A DNA stretch of 64,000 nucleotides from Oscillospiraceae bacterium. GTDB taxonomy: Bacteria > Bacillota > Clostridia > Oscillospirales > Oscillospiraceae. The translations under genes were made by a program, and so were the position numbers. How positions within the stretch are numbered: the first letter of the stretch is position 1; every line of letters starts with the position of its first letter. The stretch lies in NCBI GenBank assembly GCA_015068035.1, contig SVLI01000003.1, positions 62,001 through 126,000 on the forward strand, given 5' to 3'. Under the pieces are notes generated by a model, which saw only the letters and a list, made by a program, of their open reading frames with translations, made no database searches and was not told the origin of the DNA. Positions 1-11,246 of the stretch are shown here, piece after piece.

Positions 1-525
1 ATCTGCGGCGGTGCTTTTGATGGATTGGAAAAGATCATCGAAAACCGCATGGATCGCCGCAGCATCGGCTTTGGCGGCCAGGTGATGAGCAAAAAGGATG
101 CTGACGTCGGCGAACTGCTGCAGCAGGTGCAGGCGCAGGATATTCTGAAATTTGGCATCATTCCCGAGCTCGTGGGCAGAATGCCTGTGATCACGCCGCT
201 CAATTCGCTGAGTAGGGAGGACCTTGTCCGCATCCTTTCAGAGCCAAAGAATGCCATGACAAAACAGTATCGCGCGCTGCTTGGCTACGACAATGTTGTT
301 CTTGAATTTGAGCAGGATGCCCTTGGCGCAATTGCGGACAAAGCCATCGACATGAAACTTGGCGCACGCGGTTTGCGCAGTGTGATGGAAAGCTTGATGA
401 CGGACATTATGTATGAAGTCCCCTCGGATAGCAGCATTGAAAAGATCGTCATCACAGCAGAGAGCGTACGCGGTGAAAGTGCACCGCAGGTTCAGCGTAA
501 GAATGTAAGTATACAGTCTGCCTGA
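1..525 (+). CDS. clpX: ATP-dependent Clp protease ATP-binding subunit ClpX (3' part)
   Basis: The window opens inside this gene, and 174 C-terminal residues are present in frame from base 1. ClpX is the AAA+ unfoldase that feeds substrates to ClpP in the cytoplasm. Visible are the ICGGAFDGLEKII segment after Walker B, the FGIIPELVGRMPVI stretch and the sensor-2 helix GARGLRSVMESLM that contacts nucleotide, followed by a typical short tail. The N-terminal zinc-binding domain and Walker A lie outside the window. The gene ends 152 nt before lon, with two hairpins in between. A clpX-lon-engB order is common in Firmicutes. The identification is secure. Confidence 0.95.
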   Translation: MCGGAFDGLEKIIENRMDRRSIGFGGQVMSKKDADVGELLQQVQAQDILKFGIIPELVGRMPVITPLNSLSREDLVRILSEPKNAMTKQYRALLGYDNVVLEFEQDALGAIADKAIDMKLGARGLRSVMESLMTDIMYEVPSDSSIEKIVITAESVRGESAPQVQRKNVSIQSA

Positions 526-557
526 GGTGGAATTTAATTCTCCGCTTCATGCAAGCG

Positions 558-588
558 TCCGGGACGAAATCATTGATTTTGTCCCGGA
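558..588 (+). other. perfect hairpin downstream of clpX
   Basis: A 13-bp stem (TCCGGGACGAAAT with its complement, one G-T wobble) closes a 5-nt loop. No T-tract follows, so it is not a terminator alone. It sits just before a terminator-like hairpin and may protect the clpX mRNA 3' end. Confidence 0.55.
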
Positions 589-592
589 TATT

Positions 593-624
593 GAGCCGCA
601 TGTACGCCGTGCGGCTCTGTTTTC
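593..624 (+). terminator. rho-independent terminator of clpX
   Basis: Inverted repeat GAGCCGCA / TGCGGCTC with a 9-nt loop is followed by TGTTTTC. It lies between clpX and lon, so lon probably has its own promoter or relies on read-through. I could not find a convincing promoter in this gap. Confidence 0.6.
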
Positions 625-676
625 ATAAAGCAATCATGGTCATGCGGGGACTTTCACCCTGCACGGGAGTTAAACA

Positions 677-3118
<2,442 letters not shown>

Positions 3119-3128
3119 CGTGTGTGCT

Positions 3129-3737
3129 ATGATGAATATCCATAATGTAGAATTTATCAAGTCTGCTGCATCTAAGAGTGGGTTTCTTGAGGATGGTTTG
3201 CCTTCAATCGTTTTTGCGGGGAAGTCTAATGTCGGGAAATCCTCGGTGATCAACCGGCTGCTCAATCGTAAAAACTTCGCGCGTGTCGGCGCATCTCCCG
3301 GAAAAACGATCCATGTCAATTATTTTTTGATTGATAAACAGGCGTATTTTGTTGATTTGCCCGGCTATGGTTATGCAAAGGTTTCCATGGCGGAGCGTGA
3401 ACGCTGGGGCGCGCTGATGGAGGCTTTCTTTGCGCGGGAGTCCGGATATACTCTCGGCGTGATGATTGTGGATGCCCGTCATAAGCCGACGGCGAACGAC
3501 ATCACGATGGCACAGTTTTTTCTGCAGACGGAAAGACCCTTTGTTGTCGTCGCCAATAAGTGTGATAAGCTGAAAAAGAGTGAGATTGAAAAGAATCTCG
3601 TCCTGATCCGGGAGACGCTCACGCTGCCGGAAGCTGTGCAGCTCGTAGCCTTTTCTGCTGAAAAGGGCACGGGGCGTGAAGTGCTTTTAAGCCGCATTCA
3701 AAGCGCTGTCGACGCTGAGAATGCTGAGAACGAATAA
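3129..3737 (+). CDS. engB: ribosome biogenesis GTPase EngB/YsxC
   Basis: A small TRAFAC GTPase of about 202 residues with G1 GKSNVGKSS, a G3 DLPGYGYAK segment and G4 NKCDK. EngB (YsxC/YihA) helps late assembly of the large ribosomal subunit and is usually essential. Three in-frame starts exist: GTG at 3120 and ATG at 3129 and 3132. The family normally begins close to the second or third (M-x-I-x-N-x-E-F), so 3129 or 3132 is preferred; no clear Shine-Dalgarno decides between them. It follows lon by about 10 nt, a conserved Firmicutes pair (lon-ysxC). Confidence 0.95.
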   Translation: MMNIHNVEFIKSAASKSGFLEDGLPSIVFAGKSNVGKSSVINRLLNRKNFARVGASPGKTIHVNYFLIDKQAYFVDLPGYGYAKVSMAERERWGALMEAFFARESGYTLGVMIVDARHKPTANDITMAQFFLQTERPFVVVANKCDKLKKSEIEKNLVLIRETLTLPEAVQLVAFSAEKGTGREVLLSRIQSAVDAENAENE

Positions 3738-3754
3738 ACCTTGGGGGAAATTTA

Positions 3755-4927
3755 ATGACCACAGCAGAGAGAAGCCTTGCAATGCATTATGATGTGAAAG
3801 GCAAAATTGAGGTTATTTCGCGCGTTGAAGTGAATAGCAGCGAGGACCTTTCTCTTGCCTATACGCCCGGCGTGGCGCAGCCTTGCCTTGAGATTCAAAA
3901 GGATGTTTCCAAGAGCTATGAGCTGACACGCAGGTGGAATCTCTGCGCCGTGATCACGGACGGCAGCGCTGTGCTTGGCCTTGGTGATATCGGACCTGAG
4001 GCCGGAATGCCGGTTATGGAGGGCAAATGTGTGCTCTTCAAAACCTTCGGCAATGTAGATGCTTTTCCGCTTTGCGTCGGCACGCAGGATGTGGACACAT
4101 TTGTGCAGACGGTAAAACTCATTTCCGGCAGCTTTGGTGGCATAAATCTGGAGGATATTTCTGCACCCCGCTGTTTTGAGATTGAGGACAAGCTCAAAGC
4201 CTGCTGCGACATCCCGGTTTTTCACGATGATCAGCACGGCACGGCCATCATCACACTTGCCGGCATGAAGAACGCCCTCAAGGTCGTGGGTAAAAAGCTG
4301 GAAGATGCGAAGATCGTCATTAGCGGCGCCGGTGCTGCGGCGATCTCGATCTGCCGTTTGCTGCTGCGCGCCGGTGCTGGCAAAGTCATTCTCTGTGATC
4401 GGCACGGTGCGATCTATCGAGGCAGAGAGTCCGACATGAACCCGATCAAGGAGCAGATGGCGCTCATCACAAATCCCGATTCTGTTCAGGGAACGCTTGC
4501 CGATGCTGTGCGCGGCGCGGATGCGTTCATCGGTGTGTCGGCGCCCGGCCTGCTGACAACGGATATGGTGCGCACGATGGCGAAGGATGCAATTGTGTTC
4601 GCCTGCGCAAACCCCACGCCCGAGATTTTCCCGGACGAGGCAAAGGCGGGCGGTGCCGCAGTTGTAGCCACCGGTCGCAGCGACTATCCGAATCAGATCA
4701 ACAATGTGCTTGCTTTTCCCGGTGTGTTCCGCGGCGCATTTGACGTACGCGCAAGAGAGATCAATGAAGAAATGAAGCTTGCCGCAGCGCAGGCGATTTC
4801 CAACCTCGTTGGTGATGAACTCAGCGCGGAATACATCATTCCTTCTCCGCTTGACGAGCGCGTGGTGGCCGCGGTTTCCGCTGCTGTCGCGCAGGCTGCG
4901 AGAGACACGGGCGTTGCGCGGATTTGA
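3755..4927 (+). CDS. malic enzyme, NAD(P)-dependent
   Basis: A 390-residue enzyme of the short bacterial malic enzyme family, oxidatively decarboxylating malate to pyruvate in the cytosol. Visible landmarks are the YTPGVAQPC loop near residue 30, the LGLGDIGPEAGMPVMEGK segment that holds the substrate and metal site, HDDQHGTAII, and the Rossmann motif VISGAGAAAISICRLL near 190. The cofactor (NAD or NADP) cannot be decided by eye. A GGGGGAAA ribosome binding site lies upstream. It follows engB by 17 nt and is closed by a strong terminator, so it is the last gene of the lon transcription unit. Confidence 0.95.
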   Translation: MTTAERSLAMHYDVKGKIEVISRVEVNSSEDLSLAYTPGVAQPCLEIQKDVSKSYELTRRWNLCAVITDGSAVLGLGDIGPEAGMPVMEGKCVLFKTFGNVDAFPLCVGTQDVDTFVQTVKLISGSFGGINLEDISAPRCFEIEDKLKACCDIPVFHDDQHGTAIITLAGMKNALKVVGKKLEDAKIVISGAGAAAISICRLLLRAGAGKVILCDRHGAIYRGRESDMNPIKEQMALITNPDSVQGTLADAVRGADAFIGVSAPGLLTTDMVRTMAKDAIVFACANPTPEIFPDEAKAGGAAVVATGRSDYPNQINNVLAFPGVFRGAFDVRAREINEEMKLAAAQAISNLVGDELSAEYIIPSPLDERVVAAVSAAVAQAARDTGVARI

Positions 4928-4963
4928 GAGGAAAACGCAAGAGACCAATTATCTGAATATCAT

Positions 4964-5022
4964 TTCATGCGTCCCTGCGTCCCGCCAATTCAGGCAGAAA
5001 CGGCGGACGCATGAAGTTTTTT
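4964..5022 (+). terminator. rho-independent terminator after malic enzyme
   Basis: An 11-bp outer stem (TTCATGCGTCC / GGACGCATGAA) with further pairing inside the loop (CCGCC / GGCGG) is followed by GTTTTTTG. Confidence 0.8.
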
Positions 5023-5104
5023 GAGATTTCCGCTATGCTGCAAAAAGGATGGCAAGCGGCGGTAATTATGATTTGTGCATTCAGGAACAACGGAGTTTGA
5101 GGGC

Positions 5105-5791
5105 ATGGTTGGTTTTGCAGAGATTTGGAAAGGCATGGATTGGTCAATTCTGACCGATATGTTGCTGCGTGCCCTGCCAGCGCTGCTCTGCATCACGATA
5201 CATGAACTGTGCCACGGTCTTGTGGCGTATAAACTTGGTGATGACACGGCAAAGCGCGCGGGGAGACTGACGCTCAATCCGATCAAACACATTGATCTGT
5301 TTGGCCTTGTGTTGATGATTGCGTTTCGCTTCGGCTGGGCAAAGCCTGTTCCGGTCGATATGCGGAAACTTCGCCATCCAAAACGCGGTATGGCGCTTGT
5401 AGCGCTGGCCGGGCCTGTTTCCAATCTGCTTCTGGCGATTGTGCTGCTGTTTCTTTACGGCGCGCTCTATATTCCACTAATGAACGGAAAAGTCGGAGAA
5501 GTGGTTTTGGAGCTGCTGATGACAGGCGGATATTTAAGCTGCGCGCTTGCGGTTTTCAACATGATTCCGATTCCGCCGCTGGACGGCAGCAAGGTTTTAT
5601 TCTCCTTCCTGCCGGATGAGATATACAGAAAGATTTTGCGCTATGAGCGCTATTTTATGATTCTGCTCTTTGCGCTTGTTGCAACACGCGTGCTCTCGGG
5701 TGTGCTGAGCACGGCGACGGGCTGGATCGTGGATCGGCTCTGGGTTTTTGCACAGTGGGGCTTTGCCCTTGCATTGAAGTTTGTGGGATAG
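5105..5791 (+). CDS. site-2 protease family (M50) membrane metalloprotease
   Basis: A 228-residue multi-pass membrane protein with the zinc motif HELCH (HExxH) in the first transmembrane helix and the second metal motif PIPPLDGSK (NxxPxPxLDG type) near residue 160. This is the short, PDZ-less S2P-like group found next to scpAB in many clostridia. Substrates are unknown for this subgroup; related enzymes cleave membrane-bound regulators. A GTG start at 5075 is possible, but ATG 5105 is preferred because TGAGGGC sits just ahead and the family starts near here. It lies 6 nt before scpA and is probably in the same operon. Confidence 0.88.
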   Translation: MVGFAEIWKGMDWSILTDMLLRALPALLCITIHELCHGLVAYKLGDDTAKRAGRLTLNPIKHIDLFGLVLMIAFRFGWAKPVPVDMRKLRHPKRGMALVALAGPVSNLLLAIVLLFLYGALYIPLMNGKVGEVVLELLMTGGYLSCALAVFNMIPIPPLDGSKVLFSFLPDEIYRKILRYERYFMILLFALVATRVLSGVLSTATGWIVDRLWVFAQWGFALALKFVG

Positions 5792-5797
5792 ACGAAT

Positions 5798-6598
5798 ATG
5801 GAAAACATCACGTATCATTTGCAGGGTGTCATCAAATCGGAAGAGGATTATAAGGACTTTGAGGGTCCGCTGAATCTGATTTTGATGCTGCTTTCCAAAA
5901 ACAAAATTGAAATTAAGGACATTAAAATCTCGCTCATCCTCGATCAGTATCTTGAGCAGATTGATATTATGCAGTCAATGGATCTTGAGGTTGCAAGCGA
6001 ATTTATTCAGATGGCGTCCCATCTTCTTTATTTGAAGACGAGAACGCTGCTTGCTGGGGAAGAGAGTGAGGTTTCGGAGCTTCAGGCACTGATTTCCTCG
6101 CTGGAACAGCTAAAAAGCCGGGATGCCTATGCCAGCATTCAAAAGATCACGCCGGAGTTTGACAGCGCCACGCGGCGCGGACTTTTGTATCAGTCGCGTC
6201 AGCCGGAGCCGCTGCCCAAACAGGAGTACGGTTACCGTCATGCGCCGGTCGAGCTTCTCTCGGCGATTGCGAATATGCTCGCCAGGGGCGCGCATCCGGA
6301 AGAAGCGGATGAAAAAGTGCGTGGTGTGCCTCAGAAAATCGTCTACGGCGTGCGTGTGAAGAGCCGCGAGATTATTGATCGGCTGAAAAGTTGCGAAAAA
6401 CAGTCGCTCCGCATTCTGTTTGCGGAGTGCGGCAGTAAGAGCGAGATGATTGCCACCTTCATCTCTGTGCTGGAAATGTGCGCGGTCGGCGGTTTGATGA
6501 TTGAGCAGGAGGGTGAAGATTATTTGATTTCACTCGCTGAAACGATGGATGAAGAGCGCTTTATGGAGCGCCTGGAACTTCAGGTCGAGGGGGCTTAG
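5798..6598 (+). CDS. scpA: segregation and condensation protein A (ScpA)
   Basis: A 266-residue kleisin that bridges the SMC heads and binds ScpB in the bacterial condensin complex, which loads near the origin and separates sister chromosomes. The N-terminal domain has the hallmark FEGPLNLILMLLSKNKIEIKDI (read in two parts), and the C-terminal winged helix begins around residue 190 (VYGVRVKSREIIDRLK). It is followed 4 nt later by scpB, the universal partner. Length and context agree with the family. Confidence 0.96.
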   Translation: MENITYHLQGVIKSEEDYKDFEGPLNLILMLLSKNKIEIKDIKISLILDQYLEQIDIMQSMDLEVASEFIQMASHLLYLKTRTLLAGEESEVSELQALISSLEQLKSRDAYASIQKITPEFDSATRRGLLYQSRQPEPLPKQEYGYRHAPVELLSAIANMLARGAHPEEADEKVRGVPQKIVYGVRVKSREIIDRLKSCEKQSLRILFAECGSKSEMIATFISVLEMCAVGGLMIEQEGEDYLISLAETMDEERFMERLELQVEGA

Positions 6599-6602
6599 TG
6601 AG

Positions 6603-7205
6603 ATGGAGTATAATGAAACACTTTCTGCCATAGAGGCGATTTTGTTTGCTTCGGGCGAGCCCGTGCCGGCGGAGCGGATTTCGCTGGTGCTTGGCCTTGA
6701 CAAAGAAGAAGTGATCCGCAGTTGCATGCAGCTTTCCGACGCTTACAGCTTTGAACAGCGCGGGATGCGAATTGTTCGGATGGAGGAAAACTTTCAAATG
6801 TGTTCCTCTCCGGATTTTGCACAGGAGATCGGACGTGTTCTGGAACAGCGCAAGCCTCCGCGGCTGACGCAGCCTTCGCTGGAAGTGCTTGCGATTGTGG
6901 CATATTTTCAGCCCGTCACGCGCGCATATATTGACCAGGTGCGCGGTGTGGACAGCGCCTATACTGTTAATATGCTCACCGAGCGCAGACTCATTGAGCC
7001 TTGTGGAAGGCTAGAGGTTCCGGGCCGGCCAACGATTTATCGGACGGGCGATTTGTTTTTGCGCACAATGGGTATAACTTCTCTTGAGGAACTGCCGCAG
7101 CTCCCGAGCCTTGGTGACGATGAAGGCCTGGTACAGTTGCAGAGCGCTATTGACCGTTTGCAGTCAGGGGAGGGCGAGCAGCTCGAAATTGGGCAGCTTT
7201 CCTGA
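6603..7205 (+). CDS. scpB: segregation and condensation protein B (ScpB)
   Basis: A 200-residue double winged-helix protein that dimerises and clamps ScpA of the SMC complex. The start MEYNETLSAIEAILFASGEP is typical for the family, and RPTIYRTGDLFLRTMGI near the C-terminus is the conserved second winged helix. The frame is open upstream to 6549, but ATG 6603 has GAGGGGG about 10 nt ahead and gives the normal N-terminus. It directly follows scpA. Confidence 0.96.
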   Translation: MEYNETLSAIEAILFASGEPVPAERISLVLGLDKEEVIRSCMQLSDAYSFEQRGMRIVRMEENFQMCSSPDFAQEIGRVLEQRKPPRLTQPSLEVLAIVAYFQPVTRAYIDQVRGVDSAYTVNMLTERRLIEPCGRLEVPGRPTIYRTGDLFLRTMGITSLEELPQLPSLGDDEGLVQLQSAIDRLQSGEGEQLEIGQLS

Positions 7206-7243
7206 GCTTTACGACGCTTTTGATATTTACGGGGGGATGACCA

Positions 7244-7819
7244 TTGATTGCAGTTGCGATCATTCTTGCACTCCTGATATTACTGATGCTGACGAAAGTC
7301 GGCGGAGAGTTTGTCTATGAAGACGAGAAGCTCTCTATTGTGCTCAGCCTTGGTTTGATCCGGTATCGGTTCAAACCAAAGGGAAACTTTGATTATTCGA
7401 TCCTGCTCAAGTATGTCAAAATGCTTTGGCATGCGCTTGTCCGCTTGCTTAAGGGCGTTGTGATCGAAGATTTTCACCTTCGCTTTATCGCCGCTTCGGA
7501 TGACCCCTACAAAACCGCGATGCTCTGCGGCAGCGCATATTCAATTGCCGGGATGCTGGCGCCGCACATTCGGCGTTTTATGAAGGTTAAAAAGAGCAGC
7601 GTTGAGATTGATTCGGATTTCCTGGCAGAGAAGTCTGTGATCAGCGCAAGCCTGCGCGCTAAAATTCCTTTTTGGAAGCTGCTGATCATTGCCGGGGCTC
7701 TCTTACGGGAATACCTGCAGTACAGAAAAACAATCAAAGAAGGCGCAAAGAACATCGATAGCACTTCTGAGCAGAATAAAGGGAATGACTCCAATCAAGC
7801 AGAAGCGGTGGGTGCATAA
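7244..7819 (+). CDS. ytfI: DUF2953 membrane-anchored protein (YtfI-like)
   Basis: A 191-residue protein with one N-terminal transmembrane helix (about 2-18) followed by a mixed soluble domain containing SIVLSLGLIRYRF, as in DUF2953 proteins. The gene sits between scpB and ytfJ/gerW, the same position as ytfI in Bacillus, which is the main reason for the call. No biochemical function is established. The start is TTG at 7244 with GGGGGGATGA upstream. The C-terminal 30 residues are charged and low in complexity. Confidence 0.8.
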   Translation: MIAVAIILALLILLMLTKVGGEFVYEDEKLSIVLSLGLIRYRFKPKGNFDYSILLKYVKMLWHALVRLLKGVVIEDFHLRFIAASDDPYKTAMLCGSAYSIAGMLAPHIRRFMKVKKSSVEIDSDFLAEKSVISASLRAKIPFWKLLIIAGALLREYLQYRKTIKEGAKNIDSTSEQNKGNDSNQAEAVGA

Positions 7820-7883
7820 GCCGCGGATGATGACGGATATATACTACTTTGAGGCAGAGGTTCTGCCGGAAAGGAACGGAAAT

Positions 7884-8273
7884 ATGGAAAAGAATACGAT
7901 CAATGATATCATGGACACCAGCATGGCCCGCATTCGAGATATGGTGGATGTCAACACCGTTGTGGGTGATCCGATTCAGACGGCGGACGGGATTACGATC
8001 ATTCCGGTTTCTAAGGTAACTTTTGGCTTTGGAAGCGGCGGCAGCGAGTATCCGATCAAGGAAAAGAACGGAATCGGCGGTGGCGGTGCAGCAGCGGTCA
8101 AGCTTGAGCCGATTGGATTTCTGATCGTGAAGGATGGCAACGTGCGCATGCTCAATGTCAGCCAGCCTGCCGGCACAACGGTTGATCGTCTTGTGGAAAT
8201 GATTCCAGATGTTATCGAGCGCGTGCAGGGTTTTATTGAGAAGAACAAGGGAAAGATCGCCGAAACGAACTAA
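7884..8273 (+). CDS. ytfJ: GerW family sporulation protein (YtfJ)
   Basis: A 129-residue protein beginning MEKNTINDIMDTSMARIRDM, with the conserved core VDVNTVVGDPIQT, IIPVSKVTFGFGSGGSEY and a glycine-rich GIGGGGAAAVKLEPIGFLIV loop. GerW/YtfJ is made in the forespore in Bacillus and is needed for normal germination. ATG 7884 with AAGGAACGGA ahead is chosen over upstream in-frame codons because it gives the family N-terminus. The ytfI-ytfJ-dacF context is conserved in spore formers and supports the view that this organism sporulates. Confidence 0.93.
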   Translation: MEKNTINDIMDTSMARIRDMVDVNTVVGDPIQTADGITIIPVSKVTFGFGSGGSEYPIKEKNGIGGGGAAAVKLEPIGFLIVKDGNVRMLNVSQPAGTTVDRLVEMIPDVIERVQGFIEKNKGKIAETN

Positions 8274-8388
8274 AGCAAGGTTGACTTCGGCTATCTGATA
8301 CAGAGGCGCACGAAGAATAATGCGCTGGTAGCGGTTCATACTAAGCATTGCCTGAAATGGCTAATATGGTTTAAGGCGGTGCTGTATT

Positions 8389-9606
8389 ATGAAGCAATTT
8401 CTTTGCTGCATAATCGCCGCAACGGCGCTGATCTCGTTTGCGTGTGCGTTGGAAGACGCACCGGAAAATTCTGCGCGTGCGGCGATTTTGATCCATATGG
8501 ACAGCGGCGACGTGCTCTTTGAAAAGAATGCGGACGAGCCCTTGCTCATTGCGAGCACGACAAAGCTGATGACGGCGCTTGTGACGGCGAAGCATTGTGA
8601 CTTGTCCGAACTCGTCAAGGTGACAAACGCGCACTGCGCGGTGGAGGGATCCTCAGTCTATTTGAAGCCCGGGGAGTCCTACACGGTTGAGTCACTGCTC
8701 TATGGACTGCTGCTCTCTTCCGGAAACGACGCGGCGATGGCACTGGCGGAGCATGTGGGTGGTTCAACGGCCGGTTTTGCAGAGCTGATGAACAAAGTGG
8801 CGGCAACGCTTGGCCTTTGCAACACGCATTTTTCAAACCCGCACGGTCTTGACGCAAAGGATCACTACTCCTCGGCTGCCGATCTTGCTGCGCTGATGCG
8901 TGAAGTGATGCGAGATGCTCGGCTTGCGGAAATTCTGGCAACAAAATCCTTTGTTGTCGGGGAGACAACTTGTGTCAACCACAACAAACTCCTGTGGACC
9001 TACCCGGGTTGCGTCGGCGGAAAAACCGGATACACTTCGGTAGCCGGTCGTACACTTGTGTCCTGCGCGGAGCGGGATGGCCTGCGCTTGATCTGCGTAA
9101 CGCTTTCCGACCCTGATGACTGGGCCGATCATGCCGCGCTATATGACTGGGGTTTTGCCAACTGGGAGTACCGCAGCGTTGTGCCGCAGGATGTGATTGC
9201 ACAGATCCCTGTGATTGCAGGCGAGGCGGAAAGTGTTGGCATTATTGCCTCTGAATTACCGGAGATCCTGCTGGCCAAAGACTGTGTGACGAAGACGGCT
9301 GTAGATCTTCCGAGTTTTGTTTATGCTCCTGTTCAGGCCGGACAGAGTGCAGGTGCGCTCATAATCACAACGGACAATGAATTCACGCTTCGCGTTGAAC
9401 TTTCGTTTGCAGAAAGCGTGGAGCTCAATGCGCAGGAACGACTGACGACATGGGAGAAGATCAAACGCGCATGGTATCTTGCCAACCGTTACGGCGGCAT
9501 GGGATATTACGGTTTGGTTTACTCCAATTCGACGATCGGAGGAATGTCGTATGGCGGAGAGGCTGCAGAAATATATAGCAAGAATGGGTTTTTGCTCACG
9601 CCGTAG
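8389..9606 (+). CDS. dacF: D-alanyl-D-alanine carboxypeptidase, PBP5/DacF family
   Basis: A 405-residue serine penicillin-binding protein that trims the terminal D-alanine from peptidoglycan stem peptides outside the membrane. A signal peptide (MKQFLCCIIAATALISFACA) is followed by the three active-site motifs: STTK near residue 57, SGN near 105 and KTG near 214. A C-terminal beta domain and a tyrosine- and glycine-rich end follow. DacF-type enzymes adjust spore cortex cross-linking; the neighbouring ytfJ fits that. The last 56 nt overlap rluB in another frame. A second DacF-like gene lies at 55.7-56.8 kb. Confidence 0.93.
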   Translation: MKQFLCCIIAATALISFACALEDAPENSARAAILIHMDSGDVLFEKNADEPLLIASTTKLMTALVTAKHCDLSELVKVTNAHCAVEGSSVYLKPGESYTVESLLYGLLLSSGNDAAMALAEHVGGSTAGFAELMNKVAATLGLCNTHFSNPHGLDAKDHYSSAADLAALMREVMRDARLAEILATKSFVVGETTCVNHNKLLWTYPGCVGGKTGYTSVAGRTLVSCAERDGLRLICVTLSDPDDWADHAALYDWGFANWEYRSVVPQDVIAQIPVIAGEAESVGIIASELPEILLAKDCVTKTAVDLPSFVYAPVQAGQSAGALIITTDNEFTLRVELSFAESVELNAQERLTTWEKIKRAWYLANRYGGMGYYGLVYSNSTIGGMSYGGEAAEIYSKNGFLLTP

Positions 9607-10252
9607 GGCTGAGGAACTGATTGCAGAAGGCCGTGTGACGGTTGATGGGATTCCTGCTGAGATCGGCATTTCTGTCGAACCGGGACACAGCGAGATCAAA
9701 ATCGACGGCAAGATGATTGCCGTCGAAGAAGAACTGATATACATAATGCTGAATAAACCGCGCGGGTATGTGACAACAACGCAAGATGAGCGGGGGAGAA
9801 AGACCGTCATGGAGCTTGTGCAGGATGTCGGCACGCGCGTTTATCCGGTCGGCCGGCTGGACATGTTTTCCGAGGGGCTTTTGCTTCTGACCAATGACGG
9901 AGCGTTGACCAAATATTTGACACATCCATCGCATGATGTGGAGAAACAGTATTTAACGCGCGTTGTCGGGGATATCCGGCGCGCGGAAGCTGTTTTGCAC
10001 GCGCCGATGTCACTTGACGGCAGACCGCTTAAACCATTTCGGTTTCGCGTTTTGAAGGAGACTGAGAGCGGCGGGCTGCTGCACTTTACGATTTCCGAAG
10101 GTCGGAACCGTCAAATCCGGCGTATGTGTGAAGCAGCCGGGCTGCGCGTTGTGCGGCTTCGCCGAATTGCGGAAGGGAAGCTCCAGCTTGGAGAGTTGCC
10201 GGTCGGGAAATGGAGATTCCTTACGAATGAGGAGATTTCCGGGCTTAGATAA
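9551..10252 (+). CDS. rluB: 23S rRNA pseudouridine synthase, RluB/RsuA family
   Basis: A 233-residue enzyme with an N-terminal S4 RNA-binding domain (LQKYIARMGFCSRRRAEELI) and a pseudouridine synthase domain carrying the catalytic motif VGRLDMFSEGLLLLTNDG and EGRNRQIRRM. It isomerises a specific uridine in rRNA, most likely in the large subunit. ATG 9551 has a perfect GGAGG 8 nt upstream and lies inside the dacF coding region, so translation starts 56 nt before dacF stops. RluB often follows scpAB in Firmicutes. Whether the target matches RluB or RsuA cannot be told by eye. Confidence 0.93.
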   Translation: MAERLQKYIARMGFCSRRRAEELIAEGRVTVDGIPAEIGISVEPGHSEIKIDGKMIAVEEELIYIMLNKPRGYVTTTQDERGRKTVMELVQDVGTRVYPVGRLDMFSEGLLLLTNDGALTKYLTHPSHDVEKQYLTRVVGDIRRAEAVLHAPMSLDGRPLKPFRFRVLKETESGGLLHFTISEGRNRQIRRMCEAAGLRVVRLRRIAEGKLQLGELPVGKWRFLTNEEISGLR

Positions 10253-10288
10253 ATGTTGCAATATAAATTGTAAAATTTTTTGCAGCGC

Positions 10289-10317
10289 TTGCAAAAATGC
10301 AGACATGGGTCTAATAT
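10289..10317 (+). promoter_or_regulatory. candidate sigma-A promoter of the RpiR gene
   Basis: TTGCAA-17-TAATAT in the 130-nt gap after rluB. The -10 matches the consensus at only four positions, so this is a weak candidate. Confidence 0.35.
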
Positions 10318-10382
10318 GTAACTGATTTTGCAAGTATTTTGGCGTATTTCTAAAGAATATCAACTGCGTGGGGGATCCAAAC

Positions 10383-11246
10383 GTGGATAAGGATATTTTG
10401 GCATTGATTGCCAAAGGAAATGTAAAGTTTTCAAAAGGACAGAAGCAAATCGCAAAATATATCGCGGAAAACTATGATAAAGCCGCCTTTATGACGGCGA
10501 AAAAACTGGGAAAGACGGTTGGCGTTTCGGAGTCAACTGTCGTTCGTTTTGCTGCGGAGCTTGGTTATGACGGTTATCCCGGTATGCGAAAGGCTTTGCA
10601 GGAGATGATCCGCAACCGACTGACTTCTTTGCAGCGCATTGAAGTTGCAAAGGATCTGTTCGATCATAAGGACGTACTGCATGCCGTACTGACAACAGAT
10701 ATGGAGAAAATTGAAGTTACCCGCGGCGAGATGGATCAGAAGAGCTTTGATGAGGCAGTGGAGCAGATCCTGGCAGCTGAGCATGTCTACATTTTCGGAA
10801 TGCGCTCTTCCGCTTCGCTTGCAAGCTTTATGGGTTACTATCTCAATTTGATCCGAGAGAATGTACACGTCATTCAGGATATGTCCAACAGCGAGTGCTA
10901 TGAGCAGATTGTACATATTAAAGAAGGCGATGTGTTTATCGGCATCAGCTATCCGCGCTATTCGAGCCGGACGGTGAAGGCCATGCGTTTTGCCCGCTCG
11001 ATGGGCAGCCATGTAATTGGCATCACGGACGGAAACAATTCGCCGTTTATCGGTATTGCAGATACAAATCTTTTCGCGCACAGCGAGATGGTATCTTTCC
11101 TGGATTCCCTCGTTGCGCCGCTGAGCCTGATTAACGCACTGATCGTTGCGATCGGTCTCAGAACAAATGATGCGCTCTCCACCGCGTTTAATCGGCTTGA
11201 AAGCATTTGGAGTGAATTTGAAGTCTATGAAACACTCGACGACTGA
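10383..11246 (+). CDS. MurR/RpiR family transcriptional regulator
   Basis: A 287-residue regulator with an N-terminal helix-turn-helix of RpiR type (KLGKTVGVSESTVVRFAAEL) and a C-terminal sugar-isomerase (SIS) domain that binds a phosphosugar (VYIFGMRSSASLASFM, GDVFIGISYPRYSSRT). Such proteins control sugar or amino-sugar catabolism, but no sugar genes are adjacent, so its target is unknown. GTG 10383 with GGGGGAT upstream is preferred to the in-frame GTG at 10368. It overlaps the next gene by 20 nt. Confidence 0.9.
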   Translation: MDKDILALIAKGNVKFSKGQKQIAKYIAENYDKAAFMTAKKLGKTVGVSESTVVRFAAELGYDGYPGMRKALQEMIRNRLTSLQRIEVAKDLFDHKDVLHAVLTTDMEKIEVTRGEMDQKSFDEAVEQILAAEHVYIFGMRSSASLASFMGYYLNLIRENVHVIQDMSNSECYEQIVHIKEGDVFIGISYPRYSSRTVKAMRFARSMGSHVIGITDGNNSPFIGIADTNLFAHSEMVSFLDSLVAPLSLINALIVAIGLRTNDALSTAFNRLESIWSEFEVYETLDD

